Positions 23,396 through 34,485 of a stretch of DNA of 64,000 bases are shown here, in pieces. Source of the stretch: Cercis canadensis (lineage: Eukaryota; Streptophyta; Magnoliopsida; Fabales; Fabaceae). The translations under genes were made by a program, and so were the position numbers. The DNA lies in assembly GCA_003255065.1 (NCBI GenBank), contig QAOA01002967.1, forward strand, positions 1 through 64,000. Reading direction: 5' to 3'. Every line of letters begins with the position of its first letter. Within the stretch, counting starts at the first letter, position 1. Under the pieces are notes generated by a model. It worked only from the letters and a program-made list of their open reading frames with translations. It searched no databases and was not told where the DNA came from.

Positions 23396-26342
23396 TGTAG
23401 ATACTGTATTTTATCTGAGGGTGTTACACATTTTTCAAAAAGAAAAGAGAAAAAAAATTATTTTTAATTATTTAAATTTCAAAATTTATGTTTTCAAGTG
23501 AGAAATTTTATTTTAAGGTCTTTAAGGTCTCTTTTAGCTTTTGGATCAAAGTTTTAGTATTTAGGCATTGACCTACTTTATTTTAATCCAAGTTAGGAGG
23601 CTCTTTGACCCTTTTTCTTTAAACTTTTTGGGGTTTTTTTTGGCTCATTTGATTTTCTTTAAATACTTTGTTTGGATATAAAAATTATAGTTTTATGAGC
23701 TTTTAGTGATTTTGGATCAAAATTCATATTTTGGGCTTGCCCGTTTTGGTAAAACCCTAGTTTGGGAGCCTTTGGGCCCACTCGATTTTTTTTTTCTAAT
23801 ATTTTTTGTCCAAATAAATTATATATATTTGTTAGACTATTTAATATGTTTGAGGTTCAATTTGGGACCAATTAGATTAACTTAGGTATAAGGTTGAGCT
23901 CTTTGGGCTCATTTTGACATAATTTGGTCCAATTGGCCCATTAGGGTTTTGTGATTTTTATTTTTAATTAAAAAAATTAAAAAATTGTTTTAAAAATCTG
24001 AAGGGAGGTCAACTAGGGTTTAAGGAATATTCTTAAGTATAAGTGAAAAGATCTAGCCTCAAAGAAACTTCATGGAAGTTGTTTGTGCAAGACAACTTTG
24101 AAAAAATTGTTAATGTGAGCTTCTTAACCTTATTTTTGCATGAAAAAAATACAAATTAGAGGGGATAAAATGTGCAATTCAGTTAGAGCATTTTGGGGAA
24201 GAATTATTGGATTTTTCACATGGCAAGGCTATAGGAAAGTGGGAGGAATGTGCAAAAGGGGTAGAAAATGACCAAACTACCCTTAACTTGCTCTCTAAGT
24301 TAAGAGGGCTGATTGCTTAAGAAGAAAGATAGAGAAAGCCTCTAAAAAAAAATGCTCCCAAGGTGAAACACAAAGAAGGAGAGAGATTTGAGAAAAAAAA
24401 AAGAAGAACAAAATAGCTAAGTTAGGAGAAAATAAAGAGAGAAATGGTGAAAGCTTGAGAAACTTCAAAGTGTTATTGAGTTGTTCTTCTTATTTTTGAG
24501 AAGAAAAAGAGAAATCAAAGGAGGTTTAAGCTTCTTGAAGGGGGGGGGGAGGGGGGGNGGAGGGGGGGGGGGGGGGTTCAACCATTTTGAGCAAGAAGGA
24601 GTGGATTTCTTGAAGAATTTTAGGTAATATTCATCATTTTCCTCTATTTCTTTGGTCTTTCATGTATACTTGGTTGAATTCATGATGAAATGTTTGATTT
24701 GCCTTATTTTCTCCTTCAATGCCCATTTTCCTTTTGATTTTACTTTGATTACATGTTCTTTATTTCTCTTTGTTTCATTTTCATGGTGAATGTGCAATGA
24801 ACATGTGTATTTTTTAAAAATCATTTTGAATCTTTTGGATTTTGCTTCTAATCTTGCTTAATTTGGATCTTTGGCTTCTATTTCCTCATTGTCTATTTTC
24901 GGTTTAGACTAGCTCTTTGAGCAAATTTCGTTTTTGAAAGTTTTGATTATGTTTTGGTTTGATTTTAGATGAGATGGTTGATCTTTGGATGTCTTGCTTT
25001 TTTGGGTTTTCTTGATTTAGTTTTATATTATGCATTTTCGGGTTTAATAGTTTTCTCTGACAACTCTTGGTTTTTATTTTATATCTGGGGCTGTAGAACT
25101 CCGATCCAGGTAATTTTTTTTTTTTTTTAGAATTAAGAGACGTGTTTCTTCCACATGTATTTTTTTTTAGAATTTATGCATTTGTACCTTGCTCCCAGTT
25201 TTTAATTGAAGTTTCCTTGTTTTCTATTACTGTGGGTTTGTCAGTTTTCCTTGGCAACCCTCAGTATTTATTTTTTAAATGGAGCTGTAGAGCTCCAATT
25301 TGTATGATTATTGTCTCTATAGGATCCTGAGATATATGTCTTTCTTATATATATTTTCTTAGAATTCTTTCATTGCGCATTTGTTCCCAATTTTGTTATG
25401 AAATTTGTTGTTTTTTCGGCACTATCGTATTATTGGTCAATTCTGGCAGTGCTTAGTTTTTTTTTGTTGTAGCTTGAGTTGCAAGGCTCCATTTTGCATA
25501 ATTTTTGATTCTTTGGATTTGTGAAACATGTTTCTTTGTTATATATAAATTTCAGACCAAATTTTTTAGGCATGCATTCCCAGATTTCGTTTCAAAGTTC
25601 CCCTTTTTTTTACCCCTATTTTTTATTTTTGTTGAGTTTTAATCTTGCTACCCACTTGCTTATGCATGTGACTTTTAATTTCTTATTTTGACCTATCTAA
25701 TGTGTGTTTCATGTGAGAAGGAACCACAATATTTGTTCGGAGACTTGGAGAGTTTATTTATTTAATTTCTAGTTTGCCAAATCATTTACCCCCAACCCCT
25801 TTTGAGGTGTATGATCATGCATTACATTTAGGGATTATTGTTAGGGTTTACAAAATCCATAGGCCCTTTGTCTATCATGGAATGATAAGATTGACTTGAT
25901 TCTATATGGGATGGGTTTCTTTAATTTGACCTAGACAAAGATAAATGCCCCCCTAATAGGCACAATATGCGACGAACGGGTAGAAGGACTTTGAACCCTT
26001 TAAAATTCATGTATGTCATGTTTATCTTTCGGCATTGATTAGTGAATGTAACTTTTTTATTTTTAAGAATAAATAAAGTACGTCATTGGTCACATCTTGT
26101 TTTATCTTTGCATAGCTAATTTAGGGCAACTGTCTTTAGACGGATACTGTGGGGTGCCTAACACCTTCTCCACACAGAAACAGACTCCCGAACCAATCTC
26201 TAGTATGTAGACCATTTAAAAAATAAAATAAAAAAGGTTTCCAATTGTACCATATTTTCTAAAACAGTTGGTGGCGACTCCATGTTTTTCTTCAATTCGG
26301 TCAATCATTTGTGTCGTAGCAACTTTCGGGTACGTTGTAACA
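23396..26342 (+). mobile_element. Solo LTR, same family as 419-3724, opposite strand
   Basis: This 2947-bp unit begins TGTAGATACTG and ends CGGGTACGTTGTAACA. It has a perfect duplication AGTAT at 23391-23395 and 26343-26347. Near its end it carries AGACGGATACTGTGGGGTGC, CACCTTCTCC and GTTGGTGGCGACTCC, which match the first LTR on the opposite strand. No coding or priming signals lie inside, so it is a solo LTR. About 190-bp units recur around 25020-25640 (GGGCTGTAGAACTCC, GGAGCTGTAGAGCTCC). Confidence 0.88.
24540..24577 (+). repeat. Poly-G tract with an ambiguous base
   Basis: A run of G with two A interruptions and one N sits inside the LTR. Such a tract is prone to sequencing and assembly error, so its length is uncertain. 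Confidence 0.85.
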
Positions 26343-26347
26343 AGTAT

Positions 26348-26690
26348 AATGTGACACTGTCAAATATCAACTAAGTTGCTTAAGTAATGTCACAAGCTCT
26401 GTGCCACCACATCAAGATAAAGAGACCATCATATCTGTAGACCAATTGTTGTAACCAAATCATAGGCAACCACTTCACTCAAAGGAATAAGGAAACTTGG
26501 CACATGCTAAAGCACTATCATTGAGACCTTTCAAACATATTACCAGTAATGCGATTCATATGCAAACTTGAAGTTAACAGGTGTTCTAAAGTTTTCCAAA
26601 TTTCTAATAATGTTGAGAAATAGAGAACAAACATATTACATGCTAATAATTTGGTAATGGGACAAGCCACTATTATCTATTTCACTCTTA
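26348..26690 (+). other. Unassigned repeat-like DNA
   Basis: This holds the probable continuation of repeat R for some tens of bases. It also holds the block CTAAAGCACTATCATTGA near 26507, shared with 13849. No gene is seen. Confidence 0.4.
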
Positions 26691-26699
26691 AAATGCCAG

Positions 26700-27006
26700 C
26701 AATGGAGCTCTATTAAAGATTATAAACATCTCACTATGGATTTCACATGGCAACAAAAATCCATTCATTTGGTGGGTGAGCCCATGCCTTCTACTTGCCT
26801 TATTTCTTTCCACCTGATGCTCAAAAACGCAAATTGTCCCATGGAGAAGCCATTCTTTCATGTTTCCAATTTTTGCCAGAGACTTCACCTAGTGCCATTG
26901 CCCTTACCTCTAGGGTATCCACTGAAATTCAATAACCAATCACTCAATTTGATTGTTTGCACGCCTCGCAGCACACTTTCATTATTAGGTAGGGTGAAAC
27001 CTTTTT
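26700..27006 (+). pseudogene. Gypsy element G, protease-RT linker remnant
   Basis: The plus frame reads DYKHLTMDFTWQQKSIHLVG, which matches the linker between protease and reverse transcriptase in plant chromovirus-type gypsy polyproteins. The frame then decays. The rest of a similar pol lies at 46582-49065 in the same orientation. Both pieces are probably one element split by the MITE and copia A; this is inferred from order and strand. Confidence 0.6.
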
Positions 27007-27294
27007 GGTGATGGCTATTCTACCATCACAAAAAAAGGACAATAGTGCTATTCCTATCTAGTTGGGTGGGTTTCAGTAGGACCCACTCAATGAATTTGTT
27101 GTTGTTGTGAAGATCTCAAAAAATTGAGTCTCTCAGTATGTGACAAAACACACAGTTCCTTGTAAAATGTAAGAATAAAACAATATATGAAAACATACTA
27201 CACAAAAAATTCAACTTTTGCCTAAAAATTGGAGTTTGGCATGTATATCATGTCATCATTGCATTTCATAAGGAACTGCATATTCTGACATATA
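27007..27294. mobile_element. Left half of a MITE-like inverted-repeat element
   Basis: The segment around 27035-27145 matches the reverse complement of 46206-46310. Shared blocks are TAGTGCTA, ATCTAGTT(G/A)GGTG and AAAAAATTGAGT. The proposed outer end is GGTGATGGCT at 27007, paired with …AGCCAACC at 46338, each next to TTTTT. Copia A inserted between the halves, leaving its ATATA duplication at 27290-27294. No transposase is seen. The superfamily is not assigned. Confidence 0.6.
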
Positions 27295-27502
27295 TATTAA
27301 AGTTAGTTGTAATTAATGGAATTAGTTGTAATTAGTTAGTTTGTTAACATTCCTAATTTACATAAACAGTTACAATAGCTTTCCTAGAATAGCTATTTAA
27401 AGCTTTAGCTAGTTTCTTGTAAAGTAGATCATTCATTCAATGAGAACAATTTTCTCTTTCTACTCTTCTCCATTCTCCTTCTCTTTCCACTACAACTAAA
27501 TA
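27295..27502 (+). repeat. Copia A 5' LTR
   Basis: The 208-bp LTR starts TATTAAAG and ends CTAAATA, so it has TA…TA rather than TG…CA ends. TATTTAAA at 27394-27401 is a candidate TATA box. Confidence 0.9.
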
Positions 27503-27514
27503 TGGTATCAGAGC
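27503..27514 (+). promoter_or_regulatory. Copia A primer-binding site (tRNA-iMet)
   Basis: TGGTATCAGAGC, complementary to the 3' end of initiator methionine tRNA, follows the 5' LTR directly. Confidence 0.92.
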
Positions 27515-27588
27515 GATCTTTGATTTTTGATTTCTTTTCTCGATTATTCCTCCTAGCTTGATTGATGTTCATCTGATTCTTCTTTGCC

Positions 27589-28737
27589 ATGGCTAACGTC
27601 TTTTCTCCCTTCGTGAATACTTATGGTTCTCGTTCTTCTGCAAACAAGTCCGCCATTGAAGAACCTTCACATCCCTTCTTCTTGCATCATTCCGATAGTC
27701 CTGGTTTAATTCTTGTTTCTCAACAACTCACTGGAGAGAATTATGCATCCTGGAGTCGAGCTGTGTTGATTGCTCTCTCAGTCAAGAACAAATTAGGGTT
27801 CATTGATGACCCTATCACCAAACTTGAAGGTAAAGATGCTGATCTTCTTAATTCTTGGTTCAGAAATAATAGTATTGTCATTTCCCAGATTCTTAATTCC
27901 ATCTCTAAGGATATTTCTACCACTGTAATTTTTTCTGTGACTGCACATGAAATTTGGATTGATCTTCGTAATCGTTTCCAGCAAAGAAATGGACCTAGAA
28001 TTTTCCAACTTAGACGTGAGTTGATGAATCTAAATCAAGATCAAAGTTCTATTAGTGCCTATTTTACCAAGTTGAAAACTGTTTGGGAAGAATTAAGCAA
28101 TTACAAACCTCTTTGCACTTGTGGAAAGTGTACTTATAGAGGTGTTAAAGATCTTCATTACCACTATCAAATGGAATATATGATGTCCTTCCTTATGGGT
28201 TTACATGATTCCTTTTCCTAAATCCGAGGTCAATTTCTCCTTATGGATCCTATGCCTATCAACAAAGTCTTTGCTCTAGTTTGTCAAGAAGAAAATCAGA
28301 GAAAGATCGCTAATCATGCTTCTTCCAGTCTTGAATCTACTAGTACTATGGCCTTTGCTGCTAAGGTTGAAAATTCCAAAAATAGAAATCAAAATTCTAT
28401 TGCCTGGGGAAATAGAGGTCAGAAGAAAGATTGACCTTATTGCACTCACTATAACTTCCATGGACATACTATTGATTGGTGTTACAAACTTCATGGTTAT
28501 CCCCCTGGTTACAAGCATAAGCAAAGTGTTGCTGTGAATCAGGTTTCCACTCCTTCATCCAATAAAGATCACAATGTTCCTTCTGTTGGAGGTTTTCTTC
28601 AGAACCTTAATTCCCCTCAGTACCAACAACTCATGACCATGCTTTCTACCCATTTATCTGCCGCTGTCAAGACTACAGCAGATGGTGATCACTCTTCTGC
28701 TTCTTATCCTAAGGTATTTATTTCTCTGTTTCCTTGA
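27589..28737 (+). pseudogene. Copia A gag
   Basis: The ATG at 27589 starts MANVFSPFVNTYG. Copia gag motifs follow: LTGENYASWSRAVLIALS, KLGFIDD and ISAYFTKLKTVWEEL. A TAA at 28219 interrupts SFS/QIRGQ, and a TGA at 28432 precedes the zinc knuckle region CTHYNFHGHTIDWCYKLHG. Both stops look like transitions from CAA and CGA. Gag is the nucleocapsid protein of the element and forms virus-like particles in the cytoplasm. Confidence 0.87.
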
Positions 28738-28890
28738 ATCTTGTCTATTCCTCAAGTCAATATTGGATAGTTAATTCAGGAGCCACTAGACATATATGCT
28801 CTACTGCCACTGCTTTCACTTCTTTACAGACTATTCAGAATGCCACTATTACCTTCCCTAATCACTGTCAGATACCTATCCATCTATATG
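28738..28890 (+). pseudogene. Copia A protease, N-terminal part
   Basis: The reading IVNSGATRHI corresponds to the aspartic-protease active-site region of copia elements, where D[ST]GA is usual. Asn stands here in place of the catalytic Asp, so the site is damaged. The frame continues to IPIHLYGN, where element B inserted, and resumes at 40040 with VKLSSMLTLKNVLF. Confidence 0.75.
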
Positions 28891-28895
28891 GAAAT

Positions 28896-30002
28896 TGTTA
28901 GCCCCACAAGTCTCTGATCCTGTTTTGATGATAACAATAATGTCTTGTAATTTCTAATATATGTTGTTTGTCTTGTTGTTTCTAATCTATGTTGTGTTTA
29001 TAAGTTGTTATCTAGAACAAATTTGAAATGAAGCCTTGAAGAACTAGTTCTTGTCTTTGTGATAAGTGTCGAACCTTGTTGATGTGGACAAAGCTTGTCG
29101 AGGACTATCTAGCCAAAGTTAGCCTTTTACAATCCAACTAAGAGTTGTACTTTTTGAGAATAGAAAGTTCCCTACGGAAGTGACTTTGGCAAAGTCCTTT
29201 TTTCAAGGAAAAGTCTATCTACCGTCTTACACAAAGTAAGACTTTTGTGGACCAAAAGGACAAAAAGCTTCCTTGATTGATTGAACAAGGTGTTAGCCGG
29301 TTGGTGGCTCCTTTTTTACCTCCCCCTTTGTCTTTCATGTGCATAAGAAAGCAAATAAAGCAAGGAGACTTCTAAGGCTTCAGTTATGCATGAAGAGAAG
29401 TAAGAAGAAAGTAATTTTAGAGAGTGAAGGAAGTCATTGTTGAGAGCTTTGCTCTTCTTCTTCCTCTTGATCATTTCCTCATGCTTCAAGATTTTCATTG
29501 TAATACATTTACTCTGTAAAAGAGAGTTTCTTCTTTGGGGCTACACCAAAACACTTGGGTTTTGTATTTGGATTTTTATGGAAGAAATCCATGAGAGTGA
29601 TCTCTAGTGAGTTAAAGAGAAAAAGTTCATGGTTAGCTTGAAAAACAAAAACCATGGTTGTTAAGCTTGGAGAAGCTTGGAAAAATAAACTTGAAGAATA
29701 GTGGAACCTCATTGACATGGGAGAAGTGGATGTAGGCATGTTAAGCCGAACCACTATAAATCTCTGGCGGATCTTCTTTCTCTTCATCTTTGATATTCTA
29801 GATTTAGTTTGAGTTTTTGCTTTGTATTGTTCAGTAAGTTATTTCGTACATTCAAATATGGCATTTGTGAAAGAATTGTTTATAAGAACTAGTTTGTTAG
29901 AACCAGTTCTTAAACAAATATGTGATTTAAATATGTTTTCACATACAATTTTTTAACAATTCCTATTCACCCCCCCTCTAGGAATAGACCTTGCAACTCT
30001 CA
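28896..30002 (+). repeat. Element B 5' LTR
   Basis: The LTR starts TGTTAGCCCCACAAG and ends CTTGCAACTCTCA, 1107 bp. It has one copy of the AAGCTTGGAGAAGCTTGG unit, against two in the 3' LTR and in the solo LTR. Confidence 0.92.
29754..29760 (+). promoter_or_regulatory. Candidate TATA box in B 5' LTR
   Basis: CTATAAA lies in the context GCCGAACCACTATAAATCTC. The same context is kept in the related LTRs at 34234-34240 and 51459-51465. In the 3' LTR a 7-bp loss (CCGATAAATC at about 39800) removes it. Confidence 0.55.
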
Positions 30003-30004
30003 AT

Positions 30005-30016
30005 TGGTATCAGAGC
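30005..30016 (+). promoter_or_regulatory. Element B primer-binding site (tRNA-iMet)
   Basis: TGGTATCAGAGC lies two bases after the 5' LTR. Confidence 0.92.
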
Positions 30017-30090
30017 TTGTGCTCATATTATCTTTGTTGGTCTAATTGACCAAGAGCTAAAGATCCTATTAAGCTTGTGTTGTAGGTACC

Positions 30091-31790
30091 ATGAATAACC
30101 AAAATGAGTCTCATTCTTCTCATAAACCTCCTTTCTTCAATGGAGAAAACTATCCCTACTAGAAGCAACATATGGAAATGTATCTTGAGGTAATTGACTA
30201 TGAAGTTTGACAAATAGTCAGAAAGGGCCTCACACATCTTACCAAAGTGATTGAAGGTACTAATGTCCCAAAAGAGGAACATTAGTTCACCACTAAAGAC
30301 AAGCTTAGATTCACTCTCAACTCTAAAGCAATGTACAACATTGTGTGTGGTGTATGGGCTACTGAATATGAGAACATTGCATCATGCAATATTGCAAAAG
30401 AAATGTGGAATAGACTTGCTTTCATTCACGAAGGAACAAGCCAAGTTAAAGAAGCAAAGATTGATGTTTATTCTACCAAGTATGAAATGTTTCACATAAC
30501 TCGAGATGAATCTCTGGATTCTTTCTTTGCTCAGTTCTTAAGTATCATCAACAATCTGAAAGGCCTTGGAAGAGTCTACACTCAAAAAGAACAAGTCAAG
30601 AAGATTTTGAGGTGTCTCACTGAAAAATAGGATTCCAAAGTTACTGTCTTGCTTCAATTTGTAGAATCTAATGATATGACTGTAGATTCTCTAAGAGGTA
30701 CTCTTGAATCACATTAGATGTTGATCTTGGAAAAGAAAAACATGGCAGGAGAAAGAAAGAAAAGCTTAGCTCTTGCTTCTACTACTCCAGAGACTAGTAC
30801 TCAAAAAGAACTAGTCTCTAGTGATGAAGATGTAGCTTTGGTGACAAGAAGACTTCTTGATATGATGAGGAAAAGAAAAGAAAAGAAGAGAATTCCACCG
30901 AAAGGTCACAAAGACTTCACCAAGGGAGAAAGCAACAAGGATCCTATCATTTTCTATGAATGCAAAAGACCAGGACACATTAAACCAGAATGTCCAAACC
31001 TCAACAAGAAGAGGTTCTTCAGAAAGGAGAAGAAGAGGTTCTTCAGAAAGGAGAAGAAGAAAGCTATGGTGGCTACTTGGAGTGATGAAGATTCAACCTC
31101 AGAGAGTGATGAATTAGAAGAGGATTGCCAATCTGTGTCTTATGGCAATAGGAGAAAATTCTGTAGAAAAACGTGAGGTAAATGACCTAGACCTTGAACT
31201 CCTTCCTACTTATGATGAACTGAGTCATGCTTTTGATGATTTATCTTTTGATTATGAGAAAAGATTAACTAAACTTACTGCTCTTAAGAAATAATAAAAA
31301 GTCAGATTAATGTGATTGATGAACTTGAAAAAGACAATGTTGCTTTGGCTAATAGAGTTGAAACTCTTCAGCATCAAAATGACATCTTGAAAAGGAAAAT
31401 CATTCTACTTCTTCTCTCAAAAATGAAAATGACAAACTGAAAAGAAAAGTAAATGAATTGTCTGGAGACTTAGCTAAGTTTGTTAAGGGAAGAAATAATT
31501 TGAATTCCATTTTAGAAAAGCAAAGAGTAAGCAATGACAAAACTGATTTAGGTTATGTTCAGCCTAGCACTTCAAAAGTTTCAAAAAAATCTTTTGTCAG
31601 AGCCTCATTCTCACATTCCTTTTCTAAAGGAACTTGCTCTTACTGTGGATGTGTAGGACATTTTCCTAATGCATGCTCATATAAGAAACCTTTTGTTGCA
31701 AGAAAAATGACATAGGTGCCTAAAGGCACAGTTGCTTTTAACATGAAAGGACCCAAAGAATTTTGGGTACCCAAGACTCTATGATCTTAT
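30091..31790 (+). pseudogene. Element B gag with two zinc knuckles
   Basis: The start is MNNQNESHSSHKPPFFNGEN. Gag motifs include IAKEMWNRL and FFAQFLSIINNLKGLG. A first knuckle-like site, YECKRPGHIKPECPN (first Cys replaced by the Tyr-Glu pair), lies near 30955. A second, CSYCGCVGHFPNAC, lies near 31632. Stops at about 30160, 30208, 30283, 30628 and 30716 fit TGG or CAA/CAG codons changed by transitions. A perfect 24-bp in-frame tandem duplication (KKRFFRKE twice) lies at about 31009-31056. Confidence 0.85.
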
Positions 31791-31799
31791 TGTAGGTTT

Positions 31800-33325
31800 G
31801 CTATCAAGCCAAGAGTGATTGTTGGTATCTGGACAGTGGCTGCTCTAGGCACATGATTGGAGATCCTTCAAAATTTGTCTCCTTCAACAAAGTAGATTTG
31901 GGAGATGTCTCTTTTGATGACAATAGCAAAGGTAGATTTGGGAGATGTCTCTTTTCATGACAATAGCAAAGGTAGAATTGTCGGATTAGGTAAAATCAAA
32001 ATTCCTCCTAATCTACTCATTGAGAATGTCTACTTGGTCAAAGGATTGATGTATAATTTGTTGAGCATAAGTCAGCTTTGTGATAAAGGTCAAAAAATCA
32101 TTTTTGAAACTCCTCATTACATTATTCACAAGAAAAATTTTGATGATTTTTTATTTGTTGGTCAAAGAAATTCCAATGTGTATACTGTGTCTGAAGATTC
32201 ATTGAATTCAAAAAGGGAAACTTGTTTTTCTTCTCAAAGTAATAATTCTTGGTTGTGGCATAAAAGACTTGGACATGCAAATTTTAAACTTATATCCAAG
32301 CTTTCTAAAAAGGAACTAGTTTTTGGTTTACCTAAACTAGTGTTTGAAAAGGACAAGATTTGTGCTACTTGTCAGCAAGGTAAACAAATCAACTCCTCTT
32401 TCAAATCTAAGAAAGAAATGTCATCTTCTAGACCATTCCAACTTCTTTATATGAAACTTTTTGGACCAGCTTCTACATCTAGTTTAAATGGAAAGAAATA
32501 TTGTTTTGTTATTGTGGATGATTTTCTAAGTTTACTTGGGTTTTCTTTCTTGCTCATAAGGATGACACTTTTGAGATTTTTGAAAGTTTCAGCAAAAGAG
32601 TACAAAATGAAAAGGGTTTTGTAATCACCTTAACTAGAAATGATCATGGTGGAGAATTTGAAAACAAGTTATTCCAAAACTTTTGTGAAAAACAAGAAAT
32701 CCACCATAATTTTTCATGTCCTAGAACCCCCCAACAAAATGGTGTGGTTGAAAGGAAAAATGATTTGCCAAAATACTTTTGGGCTGAAGCTGTAAACATA
32801 ACATGCTATATTTTGAATAGATGCTTGATTAGGACTATTTTGAAGAAAACTTCATATGAGCTTTGGAAAGGAAGAAAACCTAATATGAGTTACTTTCATG
32901 CATTTGGTTGTAAATATTTTGTATTAAATAATGGAAAAGAGCATTTGAGAAAATTTGATTCAAAATCTGATGAAGCTATTTTCTTGGGATACTCTTTGTC
33001 TAGCAAAGCTTATAGAGTTTTTAACAAAAGAACTCTCATTGTAGAAGAATCAATGCATGCGGTCTTTGATGAATCTAACTGTCCTTTGGTTTCAAAAACC
33101 CTTGAGGAAAATGAGATAGTGCAGGAAATCATCAAAGAACCCTTTAAAGAAGAGAAAGACTAAGAAAAAGTAGCATAACAAATTCCCTGTGATTTGATTC
33201 ACATTGAACTAGATTTTTCAGAACCAGTTCAGGAAGAAGCTCCACAGAAAAATGTAAAAGACTCACTGCAAAAAGAAACCAGAATTCTAAAAGATCATGC
33301 AATTGAAAAAGTGATTGGTGACTTG
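31800..33325 (+). pseudogene. Element B protease and integrase
   Basis: The protease motif WYLDSGCSRHM (near 31826) keeps the catalytic Asp. A 40-bp tandem duplication at about 31892-31971, with one mismatch, shifts the frame. The integrase HHCC finger follows: WHKRLGHANF … CATCQQGKQ. The core is shifted near 32530, but NDHGGEFEN and CPRTPQQNGVVERKN keep the second Asp and the Glu of the DDE site. A deletion after VVERKN joins to DLPKYFWAEAVN. The frame ends at VIGDL, where the solo LTR sits. Confidence 0.87.
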
Positions 33326-34480
33326 TGTTAGCCCCACAAGTCTCTGAACTTGTTTTGATGATAACGATAATGTCTTGCTATTTCTTATATGTGTTGTTTG
33401 TTTTGTTGCTATTAATATTTGCTATGTTTGTAAGCTGTTGTCTAGAATAATCTTCAAATGAAGTCTTGAAGAACTTGTTCTTAAGAACCAATTCTTGCTT
33501 CTGTGATGAGTCTCAAATATTTCTGATGTGGACAAAATCTTTCACGGACTCCAGCCAAAGTTTACCTTTTTCATAATCTGACTAAGAGTTGTACTCTTAG
33601 AGAATGGAAGGTTACTTTTCAAGTGCACTTTGACAAAGTCCATTCTTCAAGAAAGTTTATCTACCCTCTTACACAAAGAGAGACTTTTGTGGACAAAAAG
33701 GACAAAAACTATGTGATTGATTGACAAGGAATCAGCCGGTTAATGACTCCTTTTTTCCCTCACCATTTGACCTTTCACGTGCACTAGGAAGCAAATAAAA
33801 GAAATGAGACCTTAAGGCTTCAGTTTTATGCATGAAGTGTAAGAAGAAGAAAATATCTTAGAGAGAGAAGGAAGCCATTGTTGAAAGCTAAGTTCCTCAT
33901 CTTCTTCTTCCTCTTGGCAATTCCTTCATGCTTCAAGATTTTCATTGTAACTTATTTACTTTGTGGGAGAGTTCTTCTTTGGGGTTGAACCAAAACACTT
34001 GGGGTTTTGTATCTTAGATTTCTATGGGAGAAATCTATGAGAGTGATCTCTAGTGAGTTAAAGAGAGAGAGAGTTCATGGTGAGCTTGAGAAACAAAAAT
34101 CATGGTTAAGCTTGGAGAAGCTTGGAAAATAAACTTGTTGTAAAGCTTGAAGAAGCTTAGGAAAATAAACTTGAAGTATAGTGAAACCCCATTGACATGG
34201 GAGAAGTGGATGTAGGCATGTTAGGCCGAACCACTATAAAATCTCTGGCTGATCTTCTTTCTCTTCATCTATGATTTTCTGGATTTAGTTTGAGTTTTTG
34301 TTTGTATTGTTCAACAAGTTATTTTGTGTATTCAAATCTGGCATTTGTGAAAGAACTGGTTTATAAGAACTAGTTTACAAGAACCAGTTCTTGAACAAAT
34401 CTGTGACTTGAATTTGTTTTTACAAATGAATTTTAACAATTCCTATTCACCCCCTCTAGGAATAGAATCTGCAACTATCA
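33326..34480 (+). mobile_element. Solo LTR of family B nested in B
   Basis: This 1155-bp unit runs from TGTTAGCCCCACAAG to CTGCAACTATCA, with a perfect duplication ACTTG at 33321-33325 and 34481-34485. Removing it restores VIGDL-ERGISTRASL in element B. It is diverged from both LTRs of B, so it comes from a separate insertion. It carries two AAGCTTGGAGAAGCTTGG-type units and the CTATAAA context. Confidence 0.92.
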
Positions 34481-34485
34481 ACTTG

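Noticed and set aside
31009..31056. Low-complexity assembly stutter
   Set aside because: The two 24-bp copies are exact and in frame; I kept it as a real duplication, though reads should confirm it.
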